DNA of 64,000 nt from Microglena sp. YARC (Eukaryota > Chlorophyta > Chlorophyceae > Chlamydomonadales > Chlamydomonadaceae): positions 130,069,345 through 130,133,344 of the forward strand of contig CM039462.1 of NCBI GenBank assembly GCA_022414725.1, read 5' to 3'. The translations under genes and the position numbers were made by a program. Under the pieces are notes generated by a model. The model searched no databases. It had not been told where the DNA came from and saw only the letters and a list, made by a program, of their open reading frames with translations. Of the stretch, positions 20,105 to 31,060 are shown piece by piece; positions within the stretch are counted from its first letter, which is position 1; each line of letters starts with the position of its first letter.

Positions 20105-21740
20105 GGACCATAAGTCGATGACACCTTTGTGGTAAAATCACAGCTTACCAACAACATGCTTTGGTTTCTGTTATCGAGTGCATCGTCATGGAACATTGGG
20201 ACCGTTCAAGACGAACATCATTTTTCAAATTTACAAAACGAAGCCTGACTGGATTGTACGGTGGCGAGCAGCCAAATTGCTGGCTTGAACAATGCAACCA
20301 AATTCACGTTGAAGTAGCTTAAAGAGGTGCTTTTATCCACTTAAAAAAAACTAAAACAAGTGGCCCTAACTATGTCGTAAACCCTGGCGTCGGTCCGCTT
20401 TGCTCAAGTCGGATGCCACTCTCCCGTATAGCGGAAAAATAGCGTCGCTTGCGACCTGACTTGGACTTGTTCACTCTGTGCCACGAAGTCTTACCCTGAC
20501 ATATTTTCCTTCTGATAATGTTTTTACTACTGAAGACGGCGAGCAGCCAAATTGCTGGCTGAAACTATGCAACCAAGTTCAAGTTTGCCCTCACAGCTAG
20601 GCCGGGTTCATTCGAGTAGAATGTCTAGGAACCATCAGCACCACTCAAGAGTCACTTTTTTCTTCTTCTTTGGGCAAAAAGGATTTTCTTTGGGCAAAAA
20701 GGAGGTTGCTACTTGCCAGCTTTATTGGCTATTAAAGGAACCCCAAAAGACTCTTGTGTAGCACCCCCAACACACATAGGTACATAAGTGAGCACCTACG
20801 CTATATATAGGCTATATAATATAGCACAACTTAACATAGCACACGTGCTCAATTATGCACATTATTCCCTCATAACCTAACCCACTCATCACGTCATCAC
20901 CTCATTACCTTACCTATACATCACCCTATCACCCCATCACCTCATAATCTAACCCACTCATCACGTCATCCCCTCATTACCTTACCTATTTATCACCCCA
21001 TCACATCATCACCTCATGGCCTTTCACAATCAGAAGATAGTCTTTTCCTATCTTTCCCTAGCCCAACTTCCTTACGTTACTCTGTGCCACAAAGTGTAAC
21101 CCTCACAGCTAGGCCCAGTTGATTGAAGTAGCAGCTTCCACCCAGCTCCAATAGCCAGTGTCTGAGTCGAGCAGCTTCCACCCAGCTCCATTCCTCAGTA
21201 TTTTGGAGTCTTGGCCCTAAGCAAACCTTGTAGGGAAGTGCTGTCGGATTTCTGCCCTCGTGGTGGTTCTCTTGTTATGTCTCCTTGATTCCGCCCCTAA
21301 CGACCATGGGAGGGAGCTTGTCTGCCGAGGTCAACAGGGGTAGTGGTGAATGTTCGTTTGGTCGTGGGTTGGTATCTCTCACCAAACCTAAGTGCGCCTA
21401 CTTCGCATATTGTGGGAGGGGCACTGCCAATCAAACTGAATCCTCCGTGTCGCTGGTTTGTGTCGGGAGACCCACCTCCTTTCACAACTAAAAAAATAAT
21501 TAGCCAGCGTCTGAGTCAAGCAGCTTCCACCCAGCTCGACTAGCCAGCGTCTGAATCGAGCCCCAATATGAAATCTGCATTGGTATGCCTGGCATGCCAG
21601 CTTTCAGACACACTAGCTAGATTCAGGTTTGGCCCAAGGGTGGGAGAAAGGACCTGCCTAGAAGCTGCTACGCGTAGCCCCCAAAATAAACAGCGGAGAT
21701 TTTGCAAATGTTCCACTCTGTGCCACGAAGTCTAACCCTC
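20105..21740. other. Dispersed and short tandem repeats, no gene
   Basis: Holds a 20-bp direct duplication (TTTTCTTTGGGCAAAAAGGA, about 20665-20703). Also holds a roughly 70-bp duplicated AACCTAACCCACTCATCACG block (20870-21010) and four copies of CAGCTTCCACCCAGCTC (21140-21560). The block CACTCTGTGCCACGAAGTCT first appears here and recurs at 21713, 22240 and 22965. Confidence 0.6.
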
Positions 21741-21743
21741 TCA

Positions 21744-21881
21744 TCACTATGGGTACGCTTACGTGTTTGTGGTCGCTGTCAACCGCCATGGTAGCTCTGT
21801 CAAGGTCAAGTAGCAGCTTGTTTTCTACCGCCGTAAGACGGGGCACCCTTAATACCACGCCCCACCAGGCGTTATCATTAC
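21744..21881 (+). repeat. SINE family D, 5'-truncated copy
   Basis: The body matches 24530-24661: CACTATGGGTACGC start, CCGCCATGGTAGCT, CTACCGCCGTAAGAC, and the end ACCACGCCCCACCAGGCG plus TTATCATTAC. It lacks the tRNA-like head. Confidence 0.75.
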
Positions 21882-22004
21882 TTTAACCCTCACAGCTAGG
21901 CGCGTGTTTTTAAAGCTGTGAACAGATTTTCACCCCAGGGGGTGGTTCTCACGACACAAACAGCGACACCGACACCAGCACCGGGTTGTTGAGGAAGTAT
22001 AGGA

Positions 22005-22580
22005 CTAACAGCACCACTCTAGTGTCACTACCAGAAGAGATTCTTTCCCTAAACGCTTTCTATAACCGGAACCCCCTAAGAAAACCGAGGAACAAAAGAA
22101 AACAAGTGGCAAGGCTACGAATTCTAGACACTTAAGTGTCTATAATTAGCAGCCTTGGTGCTTCAAAAATGACTGGCGACGTGCCTGCTTAAAATAACTT
22201 ATACATCATCTTATATCTTTGAATTCCACACAATGTTCTTCGTCACTCTGTGGCACGAAGTCTCACCTTCACAGCTAGGCCCGGTTTGTTGAAGAAGTAA
22301 AGGAACTAACAGCACCACACAAGTGACACTATCAGAAGAGAGTCTTTCCCTATTGGTGGTTGGCCCTAGTGAAAGCAAACAGGCTGGCCCCCTCAACCTC
22401 ACACTTGGTAAAAAGGTACAGTTTTTATGTATTTCGTCTTCCCTATCTTTCCCTAAACGCTCTCCCTAACTTGATTTCCCTAAGAACAAACCGAGGAACA
22501 AACGTAAACAAGTGGCAATGCTACTAATCATAGGCACTTATATACCGTAGACACTCAAGTTTAAATGCCTTAGTGCTTCA
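22005..22580. repeat. Two-copy tandem block, about 290 bp
   Basis: AACAGCACCAC, AGTGTCACTA/AGTGACACTA, AGAAGAGA.TCTTTCCCTA, AAACCGAGGAACAAA and AAACAAGTGGCAA occur in order at 22010-22140 and again at 22305-22530, with the CACTCTGTG..ACGAAGTCT block between. No gene. Confidence 0.7.
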
Positions 22581-22639
22581 AACATGTTTTTTTAGTAAGC
22601 ACTGGATACGCTTAAGAAGTTAAGCGGGGGCGTAGCCAG

Positions 22640-22930
22640 TGCATACACAACACACGTATACATCGTACGCGTATACATACGTGTAAACATATACACACGT
22701 ATACATATGCACATATACACGTATACATATACACATATACACGTATACATCATAGACGTATACATCATAGACGTATACATCATAGACGTATACATATACA
22801 CATACGCGTATACAAGTACACGTATACATCATAGACGTATACATATACACATACGCGCATACATGTACACGCATACATCATAGACGTATACATATACACA
22901 TACGCGTATACATGTACACGTGTACATCAT
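22640..22930. repeat. ACGTATACAT-type low-complexity repeat
   Basis: Alternating purine-pyrimidine repeats of ACGTATACAT with CATAGACGTATA triplets. The apparent ORFs are translations of the repeat. Confidence 0.9.
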
Positions 22931-23014
22931 CTTATATATTTGAATTCCACCCAATGTTCTTCGTCACTCTGTGCCACGAAGTCTAACCCTCACAGCTAGG
23001 CCTGGTTTGTTGAA

Positions 23015-23610
23015 GTAGCAGCGCAGTAGCATCATCGCAGAAGCTACGTCCATCTGGCGATCCTGATATGGGTTTAGGGTTGCAGGGTTTTAGGGTTTAG
23101 GTTATAGAAAAAAGCGTAGCATCATCATTGGAGAAGCTACATCCATCTGGTGATCCTGAGCAGGGGTTTTAGGGTTTTAGGGTTGTAGGCTCTAGGTTAT
23201 ACAAACAAGTCCTATGCAGCGTCGCAAGCGACGCGGAAAATTGGCGGAGTGTGTTGGCAACGGAACGAAAGGTAGCAACGATGGAGCTGACCGAAGTGAG
23301 TTAGTTTAGCGACAGTTGGATGACGTGTCAGGCTTCAAGCAATAATGTTTTCGGTCGGACGGATAAATGGGTAACCCTGGGGGCTCCCGCCCCCTTGAAG
23401 AGGGGGCCCCGCCAAAAACGTAGCTGCATCATTGCAGAAGATATGTCCATCTGGCGATCCTTACAGGGTTTGAGGGCTGCAGGGTCTAGGTTATACAAAC
23501 AAGCAGAGCAGCATGATCATCGCAGAAGCTACGTTCATCTGGCGATCCTGGCAGGGGTTTGAGGGTTGTACAGTTTAAGGTGTACAAATAAGAGCATCAT
23601 CATCATGAGA
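23015..23610. repeat. CATCTGGCGATCCTG repeat array with telomere-like motifs
   Basis: Units carry AGCATCATCGCAGAAGCTACG, CCATCTGGCGATCCTG, a degenerate AGGGTTTTAGGGTTT stretch and TTATACAAACAAG. Starts lie near 23030, 23115, 23420 and 23510, with family E inserted at 23208-23418. The array resumes at 24310-24460 and 24940-25400. Confidence 0.7.
23208..23418 (-). repeat. Dispersed repeat family E, copy 2
   Basis: Inverted copy: CTATGCAGCGTCGCAAGCGACG at one end, and GGGGGCTCCCGCCCCC with GGGGCCCCGCCAAAA at the other. It lies inside the CATCTGGCGATCC array, which continues on both sides, so it probably inserted there. Confidence 0.75.
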
Positions 23611-23685
23611 AATACCCGCACACATGCAATCACACCAACGCCTACCTTCTTGTGGACTCCACGCACTGTCCTGTAGGTGCTGGCT

Positions 23686-24300
23686 CAGCACATCCACACC
23701 GACACCCACACCCACATACTCATCCACCCACACCCACACCCACATACTCATCCACCCACACGCACACCCACATACTCATCCAGCCACACCCACACCCACA
23801 TACTCATCCACCCACACCCACACCCACATACTCATCCACCCACACCCACACCCACATACTCATCCACCCACACCCACACCCACATACTCATCCACCCACA
23901 CCCACACCCACACCCACACCCACATACTCATCCACCCACACCCACACCCACATACTCATCCACCCACACTCACACCCACATACTCATCCACCCACACCCA
24001 CACCCACATACTTATCCACCCACACCCACACCCACATACTCATCCACCCACACCCACACCCACATACTCATCCACCCACACCCACACCCACATACTCATC
24101 CACCCACACCCACATACTCATCCACCCACACCCACACCCACATACTCATCCACCCACACCCACACCCACATACTCATCCACCCACACGCACACCCACATA
24201 CTCATCCACCCACACCCACATACTCACCCACCCACACCCACATCCACACCCACATACTCACCCACCCACACCAACACACACCTACATTTACATCCACAAA
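23686..24300. repeat. 28-bp minisatellite, about 20 copies
   Basis: The unit is TACTCATCCACCCACACCCA followed by CACCCACA, with copy-number variation of the CACCCA hexamer inside some units. All three plus frames stay open (His/Pro/Thr/Ser repeats), but there is no start context or flanking coding sequence, so this is not a gene. Confidence 0.93.
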
Positions 24301-24461
24301 CACATCAGAGCAGCAGCATCATCGCCGAAGCTCCTTCCATCTGGCGATCGTGGGATGAGTTTTAGGGTCAAGGTTATATAAACAAGAGCAGCAGCAGCAG
24401 CAGCATTGCAGAAGTTACGTCCATCTGGCGATCTTGACAGGGGTTATTCAAACAAGTGCAT

Positions 24462-24661
24462 CCCCGTTCAACGAATGGCTCAATGGCTGAGCTCCTTGAA
24501 TGACAAAGGTGCCGGGTTTGATTCCCTATGGGTGCGCCTTAGTATTCGCGGTTGCTGTCAGCCGCCATGGTAGCTTTGTCCAGGTAAAGTAGCAGCCTGT
24601 TCCCTACCGCCGTAAGACAGGGCTCCTTTAATACCACGCCCCACCAGGCGTTATCATTACA
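24462..24661 (+). repeat. SINE family D, tRNA-derived head, fullest copy
   Basis: The head (about 24471-24535) resembles a tRNA: A-box-like TGGCTCAATGGCTGAGC and B-box-like GGGTTTGATTCCC, about 45 bases apart. The body carries GCCGCCATGGTAGCT and CTACCGCCGTAAGAC, and ends ACCACGCCCCACCAGGCG, TTATCATTAC. Related copies lie at 21744-21881 and, inverted, 53979-54110, the latter with the better head (GGTTCAATGGTAGAGC, GGGTTCGAATCTC). Pol III boxes plus a shared body and 3' end fit a tRNA-derived SINE. Confidence 0.65.
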
Positions 24662-24733
24662 ATGTTCACAATGTTGGTTCATTGACTTCAATTTACGTGT
24701 GGCAGGCACATGCATGCTCTAGCACAGGACTTC

Positions 24734-24928
24734 TTCAAGGGGGATGGAGCCCCCAGGGTTACCAATTTGTCCGTCCGACAGACCGACCGACCATCCGTCT
24801 GACCGAGACGAAGCCTGACACGTCAGCCAACGGTCTCGTAACTAACTCGCTTCCGTTGCCACCTGTTGCTCTGTCGCAAACACTCTCCGCCATTTTTTAG
24901 CGTTGCTGGCGACGCTGCATAGAACTTG
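24734..24928 (+). repeat. Dispersed repeat family E, copy 3
   Basis: GGGGGATGGAGCCCCCAGGG, a short (GACC)n stretch, then CGAAGCCTGACACGTCAGCC and the GCGACGCTGCATAGAACTTG end. Confidence 0.8.
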
Positions 24929-24939
24929 CACGCTCATCT

Positions 24940-25400
24940 GACAATCCTGACAGGGGTTATACAAACAAGCACAGCAGCATCATTGCAAAAGCAACTACCC
25001 TCTGGCGATCTTAACAGGGGTTATACAAACAAGCACATCGGATCAGTGAATGTGTTACGTCCACAGAGTTGAATTTACGAGCGGCAGGCTCATGCATGCT
25101 CTAGCACAGCAAGTCCTGAGTTCAGCCATGCCAGATCAGCTTCAGGCCCAATCCAGCACAAAGGGCCGAGTCTTGAAACTATGGGTTTCATCGCAGGGCC
25201 GATTCTGAAAACGATGGGGTTTTATTGCATCATGTAAAATTTGGCAGCTAAAAACAATCCTGGTCCTGACAGGGGTTATACAAACAAGCGCAGCAGCATC
25301 ATTGCAAAAGCTGCGTCAATCTCGCGATCTTGATAGGGGGTTCAAGGTATGTTGTTACAGTCCAGGGTTTAGGGTTTAGGGTTTAGGGATTAGGATGTTG
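24940..25400. repeat. Resumed CATCTGGCGATC array and (TTTAGGG)n block
   Basis: GACAGGGGTTATACAAACAAGC units at about 24948, 25010 and 25260 alternate with AGCAGCATCATTGCAAAAGC. At 25365-25390 there are three perfect TTTAGGG repeats, the plant-type telomere sequence, here clearly interstitial. Confidence 0.75.
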
Positions 25401-26222
25401 ACAGGGGTTGGATGTATGTTGCTACAGTCCAGGGGTAGACCAAATAGGCTTAAGGGACTAGCACATCCGTGACAGGAGGGGCATTATAGAAAAAACACTG
25501 ATGAACTGAACCACGAACAATCGTTTTACCCATGGGGGCCCTGAGTTTGTGCTCGAGAGATATTATTTATTTCATTCATTAGTACCACTAGGATAGTGTT
25601 TTTTCTGCTAAAGCATTTTTCCCGATTTTTATTTATTAAATCACTTCATGACTTTTATTTGTTTAATCACTTCATGATTTTTATTTTTTCAATCAGTTCA
25701 TGATTTCTATTTATTAAATCAATTCATGATTTTCATTTATTTAATTAGTTCATGATTTTTACTTATTTAATTCTTTCATGATGGTTTGTGGCTAATTATG
25801 TACAGGCACATGCAGTGCATGTGCTTCTACACAAATAACCACGAATCACCATGGCAAAGCATATATTAAATGTATACATATTATAGTACAGATACAGATA
25901 TATCCATAGCTGCTCCATAGGTGCATACGTCTTGGTCAGCTCGAATCACATAGTTTTAGCCGATGGCCTCCAGGACGAAGACAAGTATTTATTGGCATAA
26001 AGTTGTCCAACCACATCAGTTCAATATATAAATACTCAAATTTGGATTTGCTAAATTGGTGGGAACCAGGTCAAGTGAAACATGCTCATTGTTTGTTACT
26101 ATGAGCTTTCCTAGGTTTAATCACCTTTTCGCAAGGAATGACTCATAGTCCATCGCAATCAAAACAAATTCCATTAAAATAAAAGCAGCTAGACCTATAG
26201 CTCGCATCTTCCTTAACACGTC
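25401..26222. repeat. AT-rich spacer with a 30-bp ATTTATT/TTCATGATT tandem
   Basis: Between 25625 and 25785 about five units of TTCATGATTTTTATTTATT(T/A)AATCA are repeated every 30 bp. The remainder is unassigned. TAGCCACGAATCA(C/T)CATG-like motifs here recur at 28218 and 28480. Confidence 0.7.
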
Positions 26223-28197
26223 ATGCGGGTGGCAATGGGTTATGCTGGTGGCAACGCAACACACGCCATGCTGGTGGCAATGGGTTATGCTGGTGGCAAC
26301 GCAACACACGCCATGCTGGTGGCAATGGGTTATGCTGGTGGCAACGCAACACACGCCATGCTGGTGGCAATGGGTTATGCTGGTGGCAACGCAACACACG
26401 CCATGCTGGTGGCAATGGGTTATGCTGGTGGCAACGCAACACACGCCATGCTGGTGGCAATGGGTTATGCTGGTGGCAACGCAACACACGCCATGCTGGT
26501 GGCAATGGGTTATGCTGGTGGCAACGCAACACACGCCATGCTGGTGGCAATGGGTTATGCTGGTGGCAACGCAACACACGCCAATGCTGGTGGCAATGGG
26601 TTATGCTGGTGGCAACGCAACACACGCCATGCTGGTGGCAATGGGTTATGCTGGTGGCAACGCAACACACGCCATGCTGGTGGCAATGGGTTATGCTGGT
26701 GGCAACGCAACACACGCCATGCTGGTGGCAATGGGTTTATGCTGGTGGCAACGCAACACACGCCATGCTGGTGGCAATGGGTTATGCTGGTGGCAACGCA
26801 ACACACGCCATGCTGGTGGCAATGGGTTATGCTGGTGGCAACGCAACACACGCCATGCTGGTGGCAATGGGTTATGCTGGTGGCAACGCAACACACGCCA
26901 TGCTGGTGGCAATGGGTTATGCTGGTGGCAACGCAACACACGCCATGCTGGTGGCAATGGGTTATGCTGGTGGCAACGCAACACACGCCATGCTGGTGGC
27001 AATGGGTTATGCTGGTGGCAACGCAACACACGCCATGCTGGTGGCAATGGGTTATGCTGGTGGCAACGCAACACACGCCATGCTGGTGGCAATGGGTTAT
27101 GCTGGTGGCAACGCAACACACGCCATGCTGGTGGCAATGGGTTATGCTGGTGGCAACGCAACACACGCCATGCTGGTGGCAATGGGTTATGCTGGTGGCA
27201 ACGCAACACACGCCATGCTGGTGGCAATGGGTTATGCTGGTGGCAACGCAACACACGCCATGCTGGTGGCAATGGGTTATGCTGGTGGCAACGCAACACA
27301 CGCCATGCTGGTGGCAATGGTTATGCTGGTGGCAACGCAACACACGCCATGCTGGTGGCAATGGGTTATGCTGGTGGCAACGCAACACACGCCATGCTGG
27401 TGGCAATGGGTTATGCTGGTGGCAACGCAACACACGCCATGCTGGTGGCAATGGGTTATGCTGGTGGCAACGCAACACACGCCATGCTGGTGGCAATGGT
27501 TATGCTGGTGGCAACGCAACACACGCCATGCTGGTGGCAATGGGTTATGCTGGTGGCAACGCAACACACGCCATGCTGGTGGCAATGGGTTATGCTGGTG
27601 GCAACGCAACACACGCCATGCTGGTGGCAATGGGTTATGCTGGTGGCAACGCAACACACGCCATGCTGGTGGCAATGGGTTATGCTGGTTGCTGGTGGCT
27701 GCTGGTGGCAACGCAACACACGCATGCTGGTGGCAATGGGTTATGCTGGTGGCAACGCAACACACGCCATGCTGGTGGCAATGGGTTATGCTGGTGGCAA
27801 CGCAACACACGCCATGCTGGTGGCAATGGGTTATGCTGGTGGCAACGCAACACACGCCATGCTGGTGGCAATGGGTTATGCTGGTGGCAACGCAACACAC
27901 GCCATGCTGGTGGCAATGGGCATGCTGGTGGCAAACGCAACACACGCCATGCTGGTGGCAATGGGTTATGCTGGTGGCAACGCAACACACGCCATGCTGG
28001 TGGCAATGGGTTATGCTGGTGGCAACGCAACACACGCCATGCTGGTGGCAATGGGTTATGCTGGTGGCAACGCAACACACGCCATGCTGGTGGCAATGGG
28101 TTATGCTGGTGGCAACGCAACACACGCCATGCTGGTGGCAATGGGTTATGCTGGTGGCAACGCAACACACGCCATGCTGGTGGCAATGGGTTATGGG
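26223..28197. repeat. 45-bp minisatellite, about 44 copies
   Basis: The unit is ATGCTGGTGGCAA-CGCAACACACGCC-ATGCTGGTGGCAA-TGGGTT, itself an internal 13-bp duplication. Copies are almost identical, apart from a few one-base indels (for example 26581, 26733, 27320, 27500) and two damaged units near 27685 and 27920. As 45 is divisible by three and the unit lacks stops in five frames, very long ORFs arise on both strands. There is no credible start, splice signal or flanking coding sequence, so I call it non-coding. Confidence 0.95.
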
Positions 28198-28233
28198 AGG
28201 TAGTGTACAGGTGGTACGTAGCCACGAATCATC

Positions 28234-28312
28234 ATGTAATAAATATCTAAATAAATAAATAAATAAACAAATAAATAAATATCTAAATAAATAAATAAAT
28301 AAATATATAAAT
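28234..28312. repeat. (AAAT)n microsatellite
   Basis: AAATA/AAAT runs. A second similar run lies at 28497-28545. Both follow an ACGAATCATCATGTAATAAAT stretch, so they may be tails of the same small repeat. Confidence 0.9.
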
Positions 28313-28611
28313 ATAATCCAATCCGCCTAATCTAGAAACATTTATTGATTTCATTTCATTAATTCTTGCTTTTTTCTCCATTGATTTTTCTTCTTTTTTT
28401 CATGTACTAAGATGCATTGCCATGATGCTTCGTTACTTTGAAGGTGGAAGCACATGCGAAACATGTGCTTCTATGTAAGTAGCCACGAATCATCATGTAA
28501 TAAATAAATAAATAAATAAATAAATACATAAATAAATAAATTAACAATTCTGGCATGTGGCCTAGAGATCGAGAATTCTGAGACTTCATAGAATTGTCGG
28601 AAATTGAGGAA

Positions 28612-28770
28612 GAAAAAGTGGAGGTACAAACTACGAACACCGAAGTGTTTTGGAAAACCGAATCCAAATCATCCGCTGAATTGCTATAACTGTTTTTGTA
28701 CTGTTAATGGAAATTCAGCGGATAATTTGGATTTGGTCTTCTTGTTCTTAGTTCGTACCTCCTCTTTTTC
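28612..28770. mobile_element. Fold-back element, copy 1
   Basis: The left arm, AAAAAGTGGAGGTACAAACT onward, pairs with the right arm, ending AGTTCGTACCTCCTCTTTTT. The arms also share CCAAATCATCCGCTGAATT and its complement around a centre near 28690. Two relatives follow (28858-29007 complete, 29094-29165 left arm only). No ORF; MITE or fold-back type. Confidence 0.75.
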
Positions 28771-28857
28771 AGGCAAAAATTCCGACAATTCCCAGAAATC
28801 CTCAGGCTTCTCGATTCCCATGCCAAAATGTCAGAATTCTCAGGCCGAATTCTCAAG

Positions 28858-29007
28858 TTTGAGGTACAAACTACGAACGCCCAAGTGTTTCGAAAAACCA
28901 AATCATCCGCTGAATTGCTATAACTGTTTTTAACTGTTAATGGCAATTCAACGGATGATTTGGATTTGAGACTTGTTGTAGTTTGTAGTTTGTAGTTCAT
29001 ACCTTCA
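28858..29007. mobile_element. Fold-back element, copy 2
   Basis: GAGGTACAAACTACGAAC and CAAATCATCCGCTGAATTGC on the left match GCAATTCAACGGATGATTTG and GTAGTTCATACCTTC on the right. The right arm has a triplicated GTAGTTT. A third, truncated relative is at 29094-29165. Between the copies lies CAGAATTCTCAGGCC-type sequence, also repeated. Confidence 0.75.
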
Positions 29008-29165
29008 CTTTTCTAGGCCAAATTGTCGACAATTCTCAGAATTCTCAAATCTCAGGCCAGAATGTCAGAATACTCAGGCCAAATTCTCAAGTTCAAGGTA
29101 CAGACTACGAACTACCAAGTGTTTCGAAAACCCAAATCCAAATAATCCGCTCAATGGCTATAACA

Positions 29166-29555
29166 GCCACTAATCATAATGAAAGAAATACAAATCAAAA
29201 GCATGAAATACAAATGCACGTGTTATTACAGACACAAAAGATAATCATTATGGGACAAAGGCTTCTTAAAACCCTTTCTCAAAAAGCATGAAATAAAAAA
29301 CACTAGGTATACCAGCCACTAATCATAATGAATAAAATGATAAAAAGCATAAAATAAAAATACATGTGGTCTTGCATACCCGATGCTACGAAATACAAAT
29401 ACACGTGGTCTTGCATACCCTATCCAAGTGCTACTTTCAATTAGCCCCTCCAGTTAATCCAAAAAGTCTCCTTTCTTGTATGACTAGGCCAGTCCTTACA
29501 AGGCAAGTTGGAAGGACTGTCCCTTCAGCCTAGTAGCCTAGTACCCCTGGACAGG
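29166..29555. repeat. Duplicated AT-rich block, no gene
   Basis: CAGCCACTAATCATAATGAA occurs at about 29164 and 29312, and ACACGTGGTCTTGCATACCC-like sequence at about 29362 and 29400. Confidence 0.55.
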
Positions 29556-29559
29556 AACG

Positions 29560-30346
29560 CACAAACATGACACACGCATACACACATACACACACATACA
29601 TGACACTTATATACACACTTACACATGCACACAAGCACGTTTTCCCACACACAAGAACACATTTACACACACATGCACACACATGCACATGCACACACAT
29701 GCACGCACACATACACACGCACTTACACACACACACACGCACTTAAACACATACAAGCACACTTACATGCACACACACACTTCCACACACATGCACACAC
29801 TTACACACACACACACTAACACACATACATACATACACATGTACAGACATACACAAACACTTGCACACATACAAGCACACAAACACACTTACACACACAT
29901 GCACACACTAGTTTTTGTTGGGTGCTGTTGACCGACTTCAGGTTTAGCGCTTGCACACACTTACACATGCATACACACACACTTACACACGTACACACCC
30001 ACTTACAAATGCATACACACACACTAACACACACTTACACTGATCTCCACACACACTTACACATGCATACACACACACTTACACACTTACACACGTACAC
30101 ACACACTTACAAATGCATACACACACACTTACACACATCTCCACACACACTTACACATGCATACACACACACTTACACAAACTTATACACACGTACACAC
30201 ACACTTACAAATGCATACACACACACTTACACACACTTACACTGATCTCCACACACACTTACACATGCATACACACACACTTACACACACTTACGCACAT
30301 CTCCACACACACTTACACACATATACACACACACTTACAAACTTGA
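29560..30346. repeat. CA-rich low-complexity array (ACACACTTACAC)n
   Basis: Imperfect ACACACACTTACACATGCAT units. A 45-bp unique-looking block beginning CTAGTTTTTGTT(T)GGTGCTG interrupts at 29908 and recurs at 30350 and 30440, each time ending GGTTTAGCGCT. No coding value. Confidence 0.9.
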
Positions 30347-30429
30347 CTCACTAGTTTTTGTTTGGTGCTGTTGACAGACTTCAGGTTTAGCGCTGGCACA
30401 GATATACACACACACTTACACATGCATAC

Positions 30430-31060
30430 ACACACAACTCACTAGTTTTTGTTTGGTGCTGTTGACAGACTTCAGGTTTAGCGCTTGGCGTGCATAAGCT
30501 GAAGTCGATGACTCATCTGCAACAGGGTTTAGGGTTTAGGGTTCAGGATTGGGATTTAAATTTGGCACTTGACATGCATAAGTTGATGTTGATGATTCAT
30601 CTGTAGTAGGGTTTAGGGTTCAGGGTTCAGGGTTGAGGGTTCAGGGTTCAGGGTTTAGGGTTTAGGGCTTAGGGCAAACCCGGTACTTGACGTGCATAAG
30701 CTGAAGTCTAGGACTCGTGTGTTACAAGAGTAGTGCAGAAGTTAGCCCCAGTTAAGTTAGCCCCCACATGCGTTGCACCTAGATTCTGAACCCCCTAAGT
30801 CCTAAGCGCTTGACGTTCATAAGGTGACAATGTCGACTCATCTGTAGCAGGGTTCAGGGTTTAGGGTTTAAAGCGGGTGCTTGACGTGCTTAAGCTGAAG
30901 ACATGACTTATCTGTTACAGGGTTCAGGGTTTAGTATTTTTAACCAGTGCTTAACGTGCATGAAGTTGATGAGTCATCTGCAGCAGGGTTCAGGGTTTAG
31001 GGTTTAAAGCCGGTGCTTGACGTGCATAAGCTGACGTTGACAACTCATATGTAACAGGAC
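30430..31060. repeat. Degenerate array joining GACGTGCATAAGCTGA and TTTAGGG-like motifs
   Basis: About seven units of CTTGACGTGCATAAGCTGAAG, a GACTCATCTG block, GCAGGGTTCAGGGTTTAGGG, then a variable tail, spaced 70-150 bp. TTTAGGG and TTCAGGG heptamers are mixed, as in old interstitial or subtelomeric repeats. Confidence 0.8.

Noticed and set aside
23624..24381. Three overlapping His/Pro/Thr-rich ORFs of about 240 residues
   Set aside because: Frame-independent translation of the CCCACA-rich 28-bp minisatellite.
26223..28197. CRISPR-like array
   Set aside because: Units are contiguous and identical with no variable spacers, and the context is eukaryotic. It is a minisatellite.
26223..28258. 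ORFs of 675, 653 and 551 residues across the 45-bp array
   Set aside because: They are translations of a stop-free repeat unit in several frames at once, on both strands, with no start context, splice sites or non-repeat coding flank.
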